A stretch of 64,000 nucleotides of DNA from Welwitschia mirabilis (GCA_051453625.1 JBOZIK010000001.1:258968969-259032968); one strand, 5' to 3'. Numbered from the stretch's first letter, positions 1 to 12,556 are shown. Notes: a model not told the origin generated them from the sequence alone. Numbers and translations: made by a program.

Positions 1-540
1 TATGGATATTACTATTAATAAGGATTGTTGAACATAATGTTGATGTTTTATGTATAATGTATTTGACATTTTGAGCTTATTTATGGATATGATTCTAATT
101 ACCTATTTTCTAATTTACATTCGTGATTGTATTAGAATGATGTAAACAAGTTCTTTCTTAAATAATAACATTATGTTATACCAGTGCTTCTCATTTATTA
201 GTCATGTTAATAAGAATATTGATTTATAGTACATGAAAGGAACTATGTTAATTAAGTGATATATAACCATCATGACTCAAATTAGTTCCTATTATTAATT
301 ATGATTTATGATGTATCTAATGCATAGAATTATTTAGCCATATCAATGCATGTTATGTTGGTTTAATTTATTTATTTATTTGGCCATGATGTACAGTACT
401 GTCACATGAGCCAAGTGGAAGAATGTAAGACTTAAATGTCCTATGTGAGAGCATGTAATTTATCTAAGGGGCTAATAAATAATTAATTAAACAATTAAGG
501 GATAAAGTATAATTGGATAAAAGAGAAGTATTTTATTAAG

Positions 541-672
541 AGTGACTACTACTTGATGAGAAGCAATTTCTTGAAAGTAACTACTACTTAATGAGAAGCA
601 GTTTCTTAAAAGTAACTGCTACTTGATAAGAAGTAGTCTCATAAAATAATTACTACTTGATAAAAGTGAGTA
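541..672. repeat. 35-bp minisatellite, about 3.8 copies
   Basis: Diverged tandem copies start at 541, 576, 611 and about 646. Each contains the core actactacttgatgagaag or a close variant. The period is 35 bases and differences are mostly transitions. The array ends about 50 bases before a TATA-like motif. Confidence 0.85.
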
Positions 673-720
673 ATATAAAGAAATAATTGCAATAAATGTG
701 AAATAAGGTCTTGTTCTTAA

Positions 721-729
721 TATAAAAAG
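721..729 (+). promoter_or_regulatory. TATA-like motif downstream of the minisatellite
   Basis: The motif tataaaaag lies 49 bases after the 35-bp array and before a pyrimidine-containing stretch (attctattcttcctc). The spacing suits an LTR U3 promoter. In DNA this A+T-rich the motif alone is weak evidence. Confidence 0.25.
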
Positions 730-1109
730 TATTCTATTCTTCCTCATAATCAATTATGCTAAAGGAATAGAAAGGCTGTTAAGGAATAGAAATCAAGTTG
801 CTTATTGTTCAAGGAAATCAAAGACACATTATGAATTGTGACCAAGCTTTTACAATGGATAAAGGTAGGCAAATATTTTCCTTAATAACTATTTATGAGT
901 GTTTGTAAAAATCATGGAATTCTAAGATTCTCAACATTATAGTTTGAATGACATATGTTTCTTGTATGATTTAAGGACATACTCTTTATGTTATGATGCT
1001 ATAGAAATCCCTTTCAACATCTTCACCTCTGCACATTTTATCATCTTTCTTTCTCTTTTTAAATGGCCTCCAACCTTGTAATGCAATAATTCTTGCAATC
1101 AAATTTTTT

Positions 1110-1376
1110 CTATTCTCTTTGATATGGATTCCCTCTCTTGTAATGGCTATTTTTTGTAGCTTCCCTTTCTTTTATGCTTGTCTTCTCTTCTATTCCTAAA
1201 AATGCATCTCGAATGCCTTTATAACACTCTTCCTTGACTATTTCTCTTTGTTCTCCACTTTGTTTTTTTTTCCTGTGGGTTTTCTTATTTCGAAAACATC
1301 CTTTAAGCACCACTGAAGCACTTCCTTGTGGTCCTACTAGTGTTTTTTTCATTGCTCCTCTTTCTTTCTCCTTCAT
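1110..1376 (-). other. Open frame of 88 codons, unknown
   Basis: This stretch is free of stops on the minus strand from an ATG to a stop. The product would be highly charged, with repeated Lys/Arg/Glu runs and one short non-charged patch (GPQGSASVVL). There is no signal peptide, membrane segment or motif I recognise. Its strand carries purine-rich sequence, which lowers the chance of stops, so it may be fortuitous or part of an old retroelement gag. I assign no function. Confidence 0.15.
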
Positions 1377-2399
1377 AGTCCTCTAATGAGTGCCTTAATG
1401 TGGGTGTCAATGTGTGATAAAGTTATGATGTAAAATCTCCTATTATTTTGTAGTTATTATTCATTAATATTAATTTATGTTTAACTTTTTTATATTAAAT
1501 TAAAGTTAACAACATTCCTACAAGATTATTATCCTTTTAATAACATTTTTTCTAAGGGTAAGACTTGATGTTCTTAAAAATAAATAACATAGGCAATGAC
1601 ATCCATGCATCTGCATTGAAGTTTAAAACTACGATATTTATTGCAAGAAGCCTTTGAAATGTCTTTGGATGAAAAGAACTAAGAAAGCTTTCTCAATTCA
1701 CTAAAGTAAATATGTAGATGAAAATTGCTTTTAAGATCTTCTATGGAAACATTTTCAGTACAAACATAGCCATACTATCTTTTAAGATATGTCCAATTGT
1801 AGAGACCTAATATTGTCTAGAATAACATCTCTATTAACACTACTAGAAGTAAGATTCAAAGCTATAGTACTTGTTTTTGAAATATCATTAAGTAAGTAAA
1901 TGAGCTTAAACTGGAACCATATGTAGGTCTCGTGCCAGGTCACTAACATTTCTCATCCATACATTACTCAACTCAAATTTAAGTTGTTCATTATGTCTAA
2001 AAGCATGTTTCCAACTTTCCATCACCATTTCATATCCTTTTAAATCTTCTCTAAGTAGAAGTCACATGACTTTTTAGTAACCCAGGCTAGTCTGCCTTGG
2101 ACATGGACTAGTTATGAACTCTAATATTCAAATGGAAAAAAAAAAAATGCTTGCCTAAGCAAGGTCTTTTTAACGATAAGAAGGTGTCAATGAAATTTTA
2201 ATTATTAGTGTGGGCATCTCAAATCATAATAAGGTATATAATAAAAATATGAGTAATTGGAGATGATGGGGAATAAATGATGAAAGGAATTAATAAGAAA
2301 AAATTAGTAAGTATGAATGATAAAAGGAGGGGCTTAAACAATGAGAAACATAAGCGGAAAAATTAGATACATATATTATCAAGTGATTATTTAAGTTAA

Positions 2400-3600
2400 A
2401 TATTAAAAATTAATTAAGAAAAATATTATAAAGGAAAAATATCATGGTCAATTTATAATAAATATTATGATGTTTAGCAAGTGATGTGATAATAGAAAAG
2501 GGGATTATGTGGGGGTAAAAAAGAATGTAGTCTGGATGGTAAAAGGGAAATTACTTGTATAATAAATATTTTAAGACAAAATGCTTTGGTATATCAATAA
2601 TTTCATCATATAGTTATGACATAGACCATAATACATGTACATAGAAATTTGGAAAAACCTAATCTAATGAACATAAATCAAGGCTAATAGATGATAAGTT
2701 TGCATATGAGAGATAGAAAACATATATTAATTTCACTAAAACTAAGAAAATTTGAACAAGTAAAATTTATTCAATAATATAGTAACATGATGAATGCCAA
2801 AAAATTAATGCTAGAATTAAGAAAAGTACACAAAGAACATTATTAAGTAAGCTATATATAAACTAGAATACAAAGTGTAAAATTAGATTAAAAAGGAGAT
2901 GTGAATAAAAATAATAGATAGAGATATTTTTAATTAGACATAATAAAGTTAACAAAGATAACTAGTAAAAGCTGTTAGATCATGGAAAGGAATCTTTATA
3001 ACACATAAAAAATTATTTAAGAAATTAGTATAAATCATAAAAGAGAGGAAAAGTTACATTAAGAAAAACTTAAAAAAGCTAAAACAATGAGTCAGTATAT
3101 TCTATTTACAAGATTAGAATAAATTAATAGTAGGAACATGAACCCTAGGAATAGGTAATTTACTAAAGTGAGGGAAATAAAGAATTTTTAAAATGGGTAG
3201 TTAATATATCAAGAATAAGAGTCAGCTATCTAAGAAGGTATTTTCAAATATAAGAGAGTAATAGTTGACTAGAAGGTACAAGAAATTAATTAGAAGAATG
3301 CTTGAAAAATTACTAGATATAAGAGCTATACTATCTGATAGTTATTGTCAACCAAAGAAGATTCAAATGAAAGTTCAGATAAGGGAGACAAAGAAGGATT
3401 CCTTAATTAGATACAAGAAGTTTACAACTAAGAGACAATAAAAAAATTAAATGATTTTTTAATAAAGGAAAGAATTATCAATTTTTATAATGATATATAA
3501 GTACAAGTATTTATTCTCAAGAAGATTGATTAGAGGGAATAAAATAATAGAAGAAATGATTCATTACATAAATATACCTTTAGAAAGATGCTTAATGAAG
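2400..3600. other. Region 3' of the copia pol relic, no gene seen
   Basis: This purine-rich DNA lies beyond the 3' end of the minus-strand copia pol. The copia 3' LTR should lie here if it survives, but I could not pair it with a 5' LTR by eye. No coding motif was found on either strand. Confidence 0.4.
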
Positions 3601-3639
3601 ATTTCTGCTAGTTATTTCTATGTGGACATGTATGTGAAA

Positions 3640-4110
3640 TGGATATCCTTGCTTTTTATATGATTCCTGATAAAATAATCATGAATGTTAATGTGTTTGA
3701 TTATAATGTGAGGCATAAACATTCTTATATATATTAATTACAATAGAGTTATTAGTAAAGATGGGAGCATTATATTCATGGATATTGAAATTTTCAATCA
3801 CATGATGGATCCATAAAATGTGAGGTATGTAACTAATAACTACTACATATTTAACTTTAGTAATAGAGATTCCACTAGAGGTTTACTTCTTTCTAGTCTA
3901 GCTCACTAGACTGAATCCCAAAAAGTAATAATGAGTAATAGTTTTTTGTTATCATGCCTAAATATAACCTAATTAGAATGATAAAAATCAAAAAATGTAG
4001 ACTAGAATGTTAAAAAACTAAATGTCATAGTCTAATGTGGAGTTCACATATCTGAAGGTCCTCTTAATAAGTTTTAAGTGTGATTCTTTAAGTGTGGATT
4101 TTTATTTGAT
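3640..4110 (-). pseudogene. copia RNase H relic
   Basis: Minus-strand translation shows a run resembling the copia RNase H C-terminal part. It starts with LKLIKRTFRYVNSTLDYDI (family: a repeated-residue YLKGT.DYG block). Further on come TSSGISITKVKYVVV and ILWIHH (family: LST.EAEY and LW). It ends with a SHYNQTHxxIHDYFIR stretch where the family has HSRTKHIxIRHHFI. Several internal stops and frame changes make it non-functional. RNase H degrades the RNA strand during reverse transcription in the virus-like particle. Confidence 0.8.
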
Positions 4111-5060
4111 GAGTCATCTACATCATTCTCCTTTTCATTAGCATTAAGAGTTTGATTGATATCCATTGGTGTGGAAATAAATTTGGTGTTCTTCAAGCTA
4201 AGTTTCTTCATTAGTTTACTTAAAAATTATTGTTTGGTAGGTATAAATCATCTTTTTTCTATTTAATTTATAAATTAATAATCATTTTAAAGATGATCTA
4301 GATGATCTAAGTTAAAATAACTAGTTGTTTATTTGGTAAAATTAGGATATATGGAGTTTAATTTAGGGCCAAAAATATATCATCAACGTAAAGTTTCCCT
4401 AGGGAAAAATTTCATTTGGTATCTTTAATAAATAAATTTTTATCTGTATTATCCTTAATAAAATTATGCTTAAAATAAATTAAGTAATTATTTCATATGA
4501 TGCTTAAGGATCTTGCTTTAATCCATGAATAAGCTTCTTTACTGTATGGACAAGATTAGGAAAACTAGGTTCTTCCAAAGTAGGGGATTGCTATATATAT
4601 ACTAATTCATTTAACATTCCATGTAAAGAGGCATTTTTCACATCTATGTGATATATTTTTAAGTTATAAGAACATGATTAGTTAAAATAATTCTAATCAA
4701 TTCTAATCTAGCTATAAAGAAAAAGGTTTTATCAAGATCTATACCTTCCATTTGAGATTACCCTTGAGCTACAACTTTGTTCTTTTTCTTATAACTTTAA
4801 AATTTTGAGTTAGCATGTTCTTAAAGATCCATTTAATTCTAGTTAGATTATATCCTTAGATATAATAGCAAGATTTCACACTTCATTTTTATTAAATTAA
4901 ATAATATTTATTACATTGCATTCATCTAAAATCATCATTTTTAGCTTCTTAGAAATTCTTAGGTTTTAAGGTAGAGAAGGAGCACATATTTACATAAAGT
5001 CAAGTTTGTATCTTTAATTTATTTAAAACATCACTAGTAACTCAATTAATAGATCTTTAG
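4110..5060 (-). pseudogene. copia reverse transcriptase relic
   Basis: The order of motifs is that of Ty1/copia RT on the minus strand. TRIKWIFKN at about 4,820-4,845 fits the family T.WIF+NK block. VKNASLHGML at 4,615-4,641 corresponds to DVKNAFL.G. LIHGLKQDP at 4,507-4,533 corresponds to ALYGLKQAP. The catalytic YVDD is intact at 4,379-4,390. Between them are many stops, mainly TAA or TAG in place of CAA, CAG or TGG. The catalytic box surviving in a dead frame is chance retention. Confidence 0.9.
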
Positions 5061-5195
5061 GTACAATGATGTTTTTTGATTTTTGTTTAGAACAAGATGT
5101 GATTGAGTAGTTAGGTAAGGAAGAAGGACTAAAGGAGATAGAAGTAGAAGATTGGAGATTGAACTTTTAGATATCAGTTGTAGTCCTTCATCATT

Positions 5196-5234
5196 NNNNN
5201 NNNNNNNNNNNNNNNNNNNNNNNNNNNNNNNNNN
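5196..5234. other. Assembly gap, 39 N
   Basis: Run of undetermined bases inside the copia pol relic, between the integrase C-terminus and RT. Confidence 1.
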
Positions 5235-5422
5235 TACACATTCTTCCTCTCTATTATAACCTTGGTTAAATACTTAATATGCCTTACTCGTCTCAGAGTA
5301 TTTAAGGAATATAAATTTTACTAAATTAGAGTTATACTTCTTGAAATTTTTGGCATTATTTAATATGTAGTACTTACTTTTAAAAAAATAAAACTATGAT
5401 ACATTTATTCTTGATGAAGGCT
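5235..5422 (-). pseudogene. copia integrase C-terminal relic
   Basis: Minus-strand translation of 5,278-5,319 gives KFIFLKYSETSKAY, matching the Sirevirus integrase tail (FLGYS..SKAYRVFN). It is followed by VFN and REEECV, where the family has EES+HV. Upstream (higher coordinates) YYILNNAKNFKKY matches the family CYILN..DNL.KF block. The next residues should be the PYExWKG block. They lie instead at the other side of the Athila insertion, at about 19,256-19,300, which proves the interruption. Confidence 0.85.
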
Positions 5423-6367
5423 TATGTGATGAAAAAAATGCAAAAAATATTAGAAAATAATCCTATAAAATCAAAAATGATGATACTATTAATCTAAAAT
5501 TAGCTTACATCATTAAATTAAAAAACAAATCAAAGGCTTACTAAAGGACTGGTTAATATTTTTAGTTTTTAACCATTTAGTTGAAAATGTATCATCATGA
5601 TAATATCATGATGAAGTTATTTGAACTAGTTTGGCTAGTTTATTTGTTTATAAACTTTGCTATGTACATATATTACATTAAGAAAAATAAGAAAAGTTGA
5701 AAAACATAATAGAAGTTAGATAAGACACTGAATAATACTTATTTTTAAGCACTGTTAATTATCCTGGTTTATGTTCATCTACATTAATATGACATATTAC
5801 TTTTTCAAGTAATAAATCATGCATAAAATGATACTCAAAATGTTAGCTTTTTAGCCTTGTATTGAAAGACCAAAATGTTACACAAAGATGCATTAATGAT
5901 CTTATGTTTTTCCTGGTATGTAATACTTAGAGCATCAAATATGCTACTACATCATTTTTAGAATGGTTGGAGATTTCCTCTTAAACTTCTTATTAAGTCC
6001 TATTATAAGAGAAGTTTGTAAAAAAATCCCTACCTTTAATGGTAATCTTTTTTTTATACTACATTTTGTTTTACCTTTTTCTTTCTTTGCTCCTTAGTGA
6101 TAGGTTAATGATTGAGGTTATTACTACCTTTTCATTACATCAGTCTTCTCTTTTATCCTCATGCTATATGGCATTTATGTACATGTAACTTAATAACATA
6201 AAATATATGTATTAACCTACTAATATACTAGCTAACTAACCTACTGATTAACAAGTATATTAACTTAATTTTTAAAGAAAAACATCTATTACTATTAAAG
6301 ATGTATAATTACAAAATAAAAACATTTAATTAATAAGTAGAATTTACATTAATATTAGTTGATATCA
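5423..6367 (-). repeat. Athila element 1, 3' LTR
   Basis: This repeat aligns along its length with 18,307-19,251 and has the same length. Shared stretches include tatgtacatatattaca, aaaaacataatagaa and agaaaaacatctattacta. On the minus strand it starts TGATATCAAC next to a purine tract and ends near TCACATA. It contains a 21-base palindrome at 5,593-5,613. Confidence 0.9.
5593..5613. repeat. 21-base palindrome in the LTR
   Basis: Arms catcatgata and tatcatgatg flank one central a. The partner LTR keeps most of it at about 18,472-18,494. The symmetry could be a protein-binding site in U3 or chance in AT-rich DNA. Confidence 0.5.
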
Positions 6368-6385
6368 GTTCCTCCAAGATCAATA
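6368..6385 (-). other. Polypurine tract of Athila element 1
   Basis: Read on the minus strand, the bases just before the 3' LTR are gatcttggaggaac, a decayed purine-rich tract in the position where plus-strand DNA synthesis is primed. Confidence 0.6.
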
Positions 6386-6393
6386 GTTTGTTA

Positions 6394-6398
<5 letters not shown>

Positions 6399-6425
<27 letters not shown>

Positions 6426-6440
6426 AGAGAGAGAAAGAGA
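6399..6440. repeat. (AT)n followed by (GA)n microsatellite
   Basis: About 13 AT units run into a gagaga tract. It lies just inside the left LTR. Confidence 0.95.
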
Positions 6441-8629
6441 ATCTCTTCATTTTTTCCTTCTTTTGAAAAAAAAAGGGTGCTCCTCACTAGACTTTAATTC
6501 TGCCAAGTTCTTAGCTAATTGGGTATATTGTTTTTCTTACTTTAAGTAGCTAAAATTTTTTTAGTTCCTCTTACAAAGCATGATCACTTAAGTCTATAGT
6601 CTTTGTGTTTGTCTGCTTCATAGTAACTACCTTTTTGCCTTACCTCTACCTCATAAATAAGCTTTTAGCTACTTTATCTATTCTTTCTTTCTTTTGTGAG
6701 CTAGAGGAATTTTTTCCCTAAGACATTAAGGTACATGTTGTAGCTTTAGAGCTACCTTAACTTGTATCCCTATTCTTGAAGTTTTTCTTATGGAAACGTT
6801 GTATATCTCTAAAGAAATATTATTTTCTAATTTCAAAAAAAAAGTCAATAAAAATGCCTCTCAACATAGTAATGTTATACACAATACTCTCTCTAAAATA
6901 ATACAACTACCGATAATCTTAAGATAATACTGTAAAACCTTTCATATCCAACTCACATTCTTCTAATATCCTATAAAATTTTCTTGCTATGTCATTTATA
7001 AAATTTTTAAGTAGAGACTTTAGCTCTTTTTTATATAGTTTTAATTGTTAACAATTTGATGTTTCTTTTATAGTTATCAAAACTTTTGCTTAGCTTTGAT
7101 TACTCCTTAAAAGCTTTTTGAATAAACCATTATAAATGTTCTTCAAATTGATCAATGAAATCATATAGTTTTTTGGGGTAATAATTAAGGATACATAAAA
7201 TAACTAATTACTTATGCCCAAATCCAATTATCTTACTCAACTTTACCTCCATTAGGTAAAGCTTGTGTAGTAATCTCAAATTGTATTTTTTTAAATTTTG
7301 AATAATAAGTTGAGTAGATTTGGAATATATTATTTTGATATCCTTCTTTAACTATGCATGATCTTTCTTTAAAGCATCTATAATACTTTATTCTATTCAT
7401 AATCTCATCAAATAAAGTTGAAGAAGTTAAAGAAATTCCTAAACTAAATTCATTGCTCTTCTGATTTCCTATTTTATTTTTGAAGATATATGTTTTATTA
7501 TGGGATCTTAAAGAGGTTGACTAGATGAGTTTTCTTCCTCCATTTGATTTTTTAAAGGCTTATTTTCTTCCATCATCTTATTCATGGCTTTCTTATTTAC
7601 TCCTAGAAGGGATTAATAGTATTCCAAAGAATTCTAGGCTTTAAGCTATTTATGTCTATATTCTTAAGTCTTTGCATGAATCTTTGTGAATTTTTCATTC
7701 ATCCCCTATTGGTTTGTGTAGATTTTGTTTTAATATTGCCTACTCAAGGTAGAGGCCCTTCATTATCCATGAACGTAATGAATTTCTATTAATGTTTAAT
7801 GTATTCAACATCATATTTCTTACTTAAAGTGAAATTCTGTAATAATAATACTAACATATATGGTTTTTCTCTTGGAAAATTTTATAATTCTTCTTCATAT
7901 TTAAGAGTAATTTATAGATTAGTAATGTTTTTATAAGATTTTTATAATTTTCTATTGATATCATTGAAATCTTTAGAGAGCTAAATGATTTCCTTCTTAT
8001 TGGTGATTTTCTATTTTAATATTTTATTATTTCCTCTTTCCTAATTAAATTTTTGCTTCAAGAATTAATTCACAATTCTTAAGTCACCAACTTAGGTCTC
8101 TAATGCTAAAACCTCCTTTTTTTTTTTTTGTTTTACTAAGATAGGTTTGAATTTCATGTTTAATTAAATTCAAAGCACTACAAAGATTATTAATCTAATA
8201 TTCTTCTAGTGCTTTAGAAAACTGACCAAGCTAAAGTGCATGAAAAGGAAATAATTCTTCAATTGAGAATTGGATTATGTCTTAAGGCATGCTTGAGGGG
8301 AATAGAAATGAAGATAAACTCTCAAGAGTAGAAGAGAATTCTCTTGGATCTGATTGAATACTCTTGTATACTATGGTTCTTAAAAGACTTAAATCCTTAA
8401 CTCTGAAATAACTCTAAATACTTAAATCAAAAAAGAACTCATATTGGTTATAGTGGAGCTTTAGTTTTGCTTAATATTTAGGCTACCAAAGAGGAAAATC
8501 CTAATCATACTATGCCAGAGGCTATAATTCTAACTTTGTTTAATTTTATAATATGTCTTCCTAAATTTAAAAAGATTCCTTATACAATATTTATATTTGT
8601 CTGATTTTTCTTATCATTCATTGTTGCTA

Positions 8630-8960
8630 TTATGTACATGTAAGTAATGCCATACCTTTTTGTTTATAAAGAATAGATATCAAATTACTAGCAATAATTT
8701 TTAAAATAATGAAAAATTCTAGCTTTGCATCTTTGTCTACTAGGATTCTTCCTTGCACTACCACCCTTCCTAAATGAGTTATGCTTAATTTTGTATCTTC
8801 TTTTATACTAGTATAATTAATTGATTTTTCTCCAGGTAATAAGTACAACATTTCTCTAATATTTTTCTATGTAATTAGTATTTTTTTATTTTCAACTATT
8901 GTTTCTAGTACATCTTTTATGTCATTTATTCTTAAATTCTTATAAAACTCATAAAAAGAT
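8630..8960 (-). pseudogene. Unknown coding remnant in the Athila 3' region
   Basis: The minus strand is open from about 8,960 to 8,630 apart from one TAG stop at about 8,870. The peptide has mixed, protein-like composition (KSINYTSIKEDTKLSITHLG, then RVVVQGRILVDKDAKLEF), unlike the low-complexity shadows around it. I recognise no domain. Its place downstream of integrase is where Athila elements may carry an envelope-like frame, but no transmembrane segment supports that. It could also be an unrelated captured fragment. Confidence 0.3.
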
Positions 8961-10104
8961 TCTAGGATGAATTTTTCATTTATGGTAAGTCATTTATAAC
9001 ATATCAAGTTAATAATTCTCCATTTAAAATTTGTTAATAAAGGGTCTAAAAACATGTGTGCAAAATTTAATGGATATATAAGCTTACATTCTATCAAACT
9101 TTTTGTAATTGTTAAAGTTAGGTTATTAAAAACCATGTTTTAAAGAAAAGCTTCTTAACTAGTAACATTTGGAAAATAACTTACTCAGCAAATCTTTTCT
9201 ACAAATAATATAGAATGCATTTTCATAGAGTTATTTTTAAAAATTTAAATATGTAATTTCACTAATGCAAAACTCTTTATGGTAAAATTATATTCTACGC
9301 TACTCTATTTGATTCTAATCATCCTCCATGTCAAATTTAACATTCTTCTAAATGATGAAAATATGATATTAGTCATACTTGAAATTTTTACATGAAGGTA
9401 ATCTATCATAATTTAAGAACTTAAACACACAAGAAAGAATAAAAACATAATAGAATAAAAAATACAAATGTGAAAGTAGAATTACTAACCTATTTATTGC
9501 TTAAAATAGGTAGAAAACCATACTTACTATGTATTAAATTTTCACATTTAAGGAGTAAATGAGAATTTTTACTAGAAACAAAATAGTTGGAAATGAAATT
9601 ATTGTGTATGTTGCTAATGGTAGAAAATGAAATGACATGGTCGTAAGGAGAATGATATGAAAATTTGTTGACATGAAATAGATATTATAGATGCTAACGT
9701 GGGTTAGATGATGTGAAAGAAAGGTATTCATTACCTTGTGATGAAGGTTATCAAGAATGAGAAGGGGGTCATTAAGCAAAAGTTTAAGTAAAATTCTTAA
9801 GAAATGGGATATCATATTTAAGTGGCAACCACTCACTACAATAGCAAGATTTAATGAGGATCGTCAAGAACTCTCAACTTCTTGATAAGGATAATTGAAT
9901 TTGCTATCATTGAATTTGTTGTAAAGCTAATGAAAGGAGTTTAAAGATGGTCATAAAATGGAGTCCATTAAATTCCTACCACTTAATTATAATTAATCAT
10001 GTAAGAATACAGAAGTAAGATCACATGAAGGAGTTATACCAGAAAGTTGATAAAAGCCATTAAGAAGAAGACCCTACTTTTTAGAAGGAAGTTCAAGAGG
10101 ATGA

Positions 10105-10605
10105 AGTTGACTTGAAATCTGGCTTAAATCTTTGGCTTTGAGTTGCTATTAGTTAACTTATTAAACTTGCATATTAACAGCTTGACTCAAAATCTAACTT
10201 AAATTTTTAACTTTGAGCTGATGTTAGTCAATCAGATGATTTTGTTTTGCCTATAGGTTAAGAAGACAATCCAGTTAGCTTAAAATATGACTTAAATTTC
10301 TAACTTTAAGTTAGTTTAAATCAACTATACATTCTTATTTATTAAATACAAGAAGACTATCTAGTTGACATGAAATTAGATTTAAATTTTTATCTTTGAT
10401 CTAGTGTCAGGCAGATTTTTAGGCTTATATTACAATGGTATAGTCTAAATATAACTCAAATTTTTGGCTTTAACTTAGTGTTAATTAATAAAATAATGTT
10501 GTTTTAAATTGGTATAGAGGTTCAAAAAATAGCTCTCTATGTTTATCAAATTAGCATAAAATCTGACTTAAATTTTTGACATTGCGTTAGTGTCAGTCAA
10601 CTAAA
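10105..10605. repeat. Minisatellite of about six units in the Athila 3' region
   Basis: Six diverged units share the core gacttaaatttttgacttt followed by gagttagtgt. The cttaaat anchors lie at 10,123, 10,198, 10,291, 10,381, 10,455 and 10,567, giving spacings of 75, 93, 90, 74 and 112 bases. Unit length varies because the spacer between cores changes. The array lies between integrase and the 3' LTR. Confidence 0.85.
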
Positions 10606-12377
10606 TAAACTCATTTTTGAAGCCTATCTCATGATAATGTTTTATTATAATAATAATGTAGGTAACTTTTATTTCTTATTCTTTTTTAAAACATATTTTG
10701 TGTCTTTGTATTATTAATTATTTTTTACATAGTATTATCTAAAGGTTTTCCTTCAAAAAATAAATTACAAGGTTGTAGTAACCACTTGACAATAGAGAAT
10801 GATTACAAAATCTAGTGGATTTCTATAAAGACTTGTAGATCCGGAAAAAAAAAAACTAATCATAACTTCATCTAAAGTTTTTACTTCAAATTAAACCTTA
10901 ATCAGTTTGGAATTTTTTGATTTCTATCTTTCTCTAAGATTATTACTAAGAGTTGTCATACCTCAGCTATTGGATAAAAGATGTACATAGCTTTTTCAAC
11001 TTTCTTTACTTTATTATTAAATACATGTGCATTAAATAACTTAAAATAAATTACACTTGTTAATCACACTAAATAAAACTTACATTATAAATTTCATTAT
11101 TTCATGTTGATCATTTATCATTCTTCATCTGAGCCTTAGAATTCCTTCATTCAATCATTTTCCATTTTTTACCGTTATTTCTTAGTCAATCCTTATGGAT
11201 TTCACTCCTTCTCACTCTTCCATTATTTCCTGAAGGGTTAAAAAGATAAAACATTATCTTTTAACTTATGTTCAACTCATATTAACATGTGTATTAAGAG
11301 TGTAGATTCCTAGTCATCATAGATTTTAGTTAGTTTAGAGAACTAGGTGTAGTAATTCCTATACTATAATTATAAATTGACTACTAAGGATTTAGATATC
11401 TTTGACACTTTCATTACCAAGATCAGTAAAGACTGATTTGAAAATGCTATGATCCCTTTAATTTTTGGTCTTATGATTTATCACTTAGTGGGTGATTAGC
11501 TGGGGATGAGAACTAAAGAGATTCATTGACAATTCAATCAAGGGAATTTAGCCTATGATGTTTGTTTAGGCCAGTTAGCTGGCTAAATGAAAGTGTTGGA
11601 AGAAGAAGACTTGATTAGCTATAATGTACAAATCCTGCACTTAATCTGCTACATTAAGTTTTAATAAGAAAAACATAAAGAAAATAATATAGAATTCCAA
11701 GCCTTGCTAGAACATTTAGCAAGCCCACCTAAAAGAGATCAACATGTTATTAGAGTTTTTAAGTAAGATGCATCTACTACCTCTGAATGAGAGTCTTATG
11801 GGATTATCATCTAAAACAATGTGTTATAACAAGAATAATAAGTTCTCTAACAACTTCAAGAATTAAGTCATTTTAGTCAAATGATTTATAATTTTAGCTC
11901 TATTAACTTAGGCTTATGTTCCTATCTTGTTTCTACAAAGTTCATAATAAATTAATTTTTATTTCAAATGAAGTTACCTTATGACTATCTTTATCTTCTT
12001 ATGAACTTATTAAATTCATTAAAGAAAATTCAAACTAAATAACTTATCCAAATACTAAGATAATGTGAAATGATTTTAAATCCTTAAAGCTTTATCTTTA
12101 TAAAAATAGAATTTAATGGTTGTATATACCATTAAATCTAAAATATTTGATTTAGATTCCATCATAAACTAAAATAAAATATTTATTCTAGATTTTTTTT
12201 TTGACAAGTTGTGATAGATGGTTGTAACTTTAGTAACTATGTGTGTCTTAAATAACTCTTTGAGGATAACTATTCCTCAAATTTTTATTTTTCATAGATT
12301 AATTCAATCATAGTGAGAAGAGTACAATTACTATCAGAGGAGTAAGGACCTATAGGGTCTCCCCCTTTCCTTCTCTC

Positions 12378-12477
12378 NNNNNNNNNNNNNNNNNNNNNNN
12401 NNNNNNNNNNNNNNNNNNNNNNNNNNNNNNNNNNNNNNNNNNNNNNNNNNNNNNNNNNNNNNNNNNNNNNNNNNNNN
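12378..12477. other. Assembly gap, 100 N, in a CT microsatellite
   Basis: Exactly 100 undetermined bases, flanked by ttctctc on the left and a (TC)n run on the right. The round size suggests an arbitrary placeholder. Confidence 1.
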
Positions 12478-12536
<59 letters not shown>

Positions 12537-12556
12537 ATATATATATATATATATTT
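12478..12556. repeat. (TC)n then (TA)n microsatellite
   Basis: About 28 TC units (12,478-12,534) followed by TA units, starting at the edge of the 100-N gap. It falls inside the block shared with the relic at 28.9 kb, which lacks it. Confidence 0.95.

Larger units (their letters stand above)
1..2400. other. Unassigned AT-rich DNA, possibly an old LTR
   Basis: I recognise no gene here. The notable structure is a short tandem array at 541-672 followed about 50 bases later by a TATA-like site at 721-729, an arrangement seen in U3 regions of LTRs. The minus strand is open for 88 codons at 1,110-1,376; the peptide is very basic (many Lys, Arg and Glu) and matches no family I know. The purine-rich composition of that stretch may be enough to keep it open by chance. 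No matching second LTR was found in the window. Confidence 0.4.
3600..5422 (-). mobile_element. Sirevirus-like Ty1/copia element, 3' fragment
   Basis: Reading the minus strand from 5,422 down to about 3,600 gives, in order, the integrase C-terminus, the reverse transcriptase and RNase H of a Ty1/copia element. The order INT-RT-RH is diagnostic of Ty1/copia. Wording of the RT and INT motifs is closest to the Sirevirus/SIRE group. The fragment ends abruptly at 5,422, where an Athila-type LTR begins, and the missing 5' part resumes on the same strand at 19,252. A 39-base gap lies at 5,196-5,234. The 3' LTR was not delimited. Confidence 0.85.

Noticed and set aside
4379-4390. Intact YVDD box as a sign of an active copia RT
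   Set aside because: The surrounding frame has many stops and the element is split by a 13.8-kb insertion.
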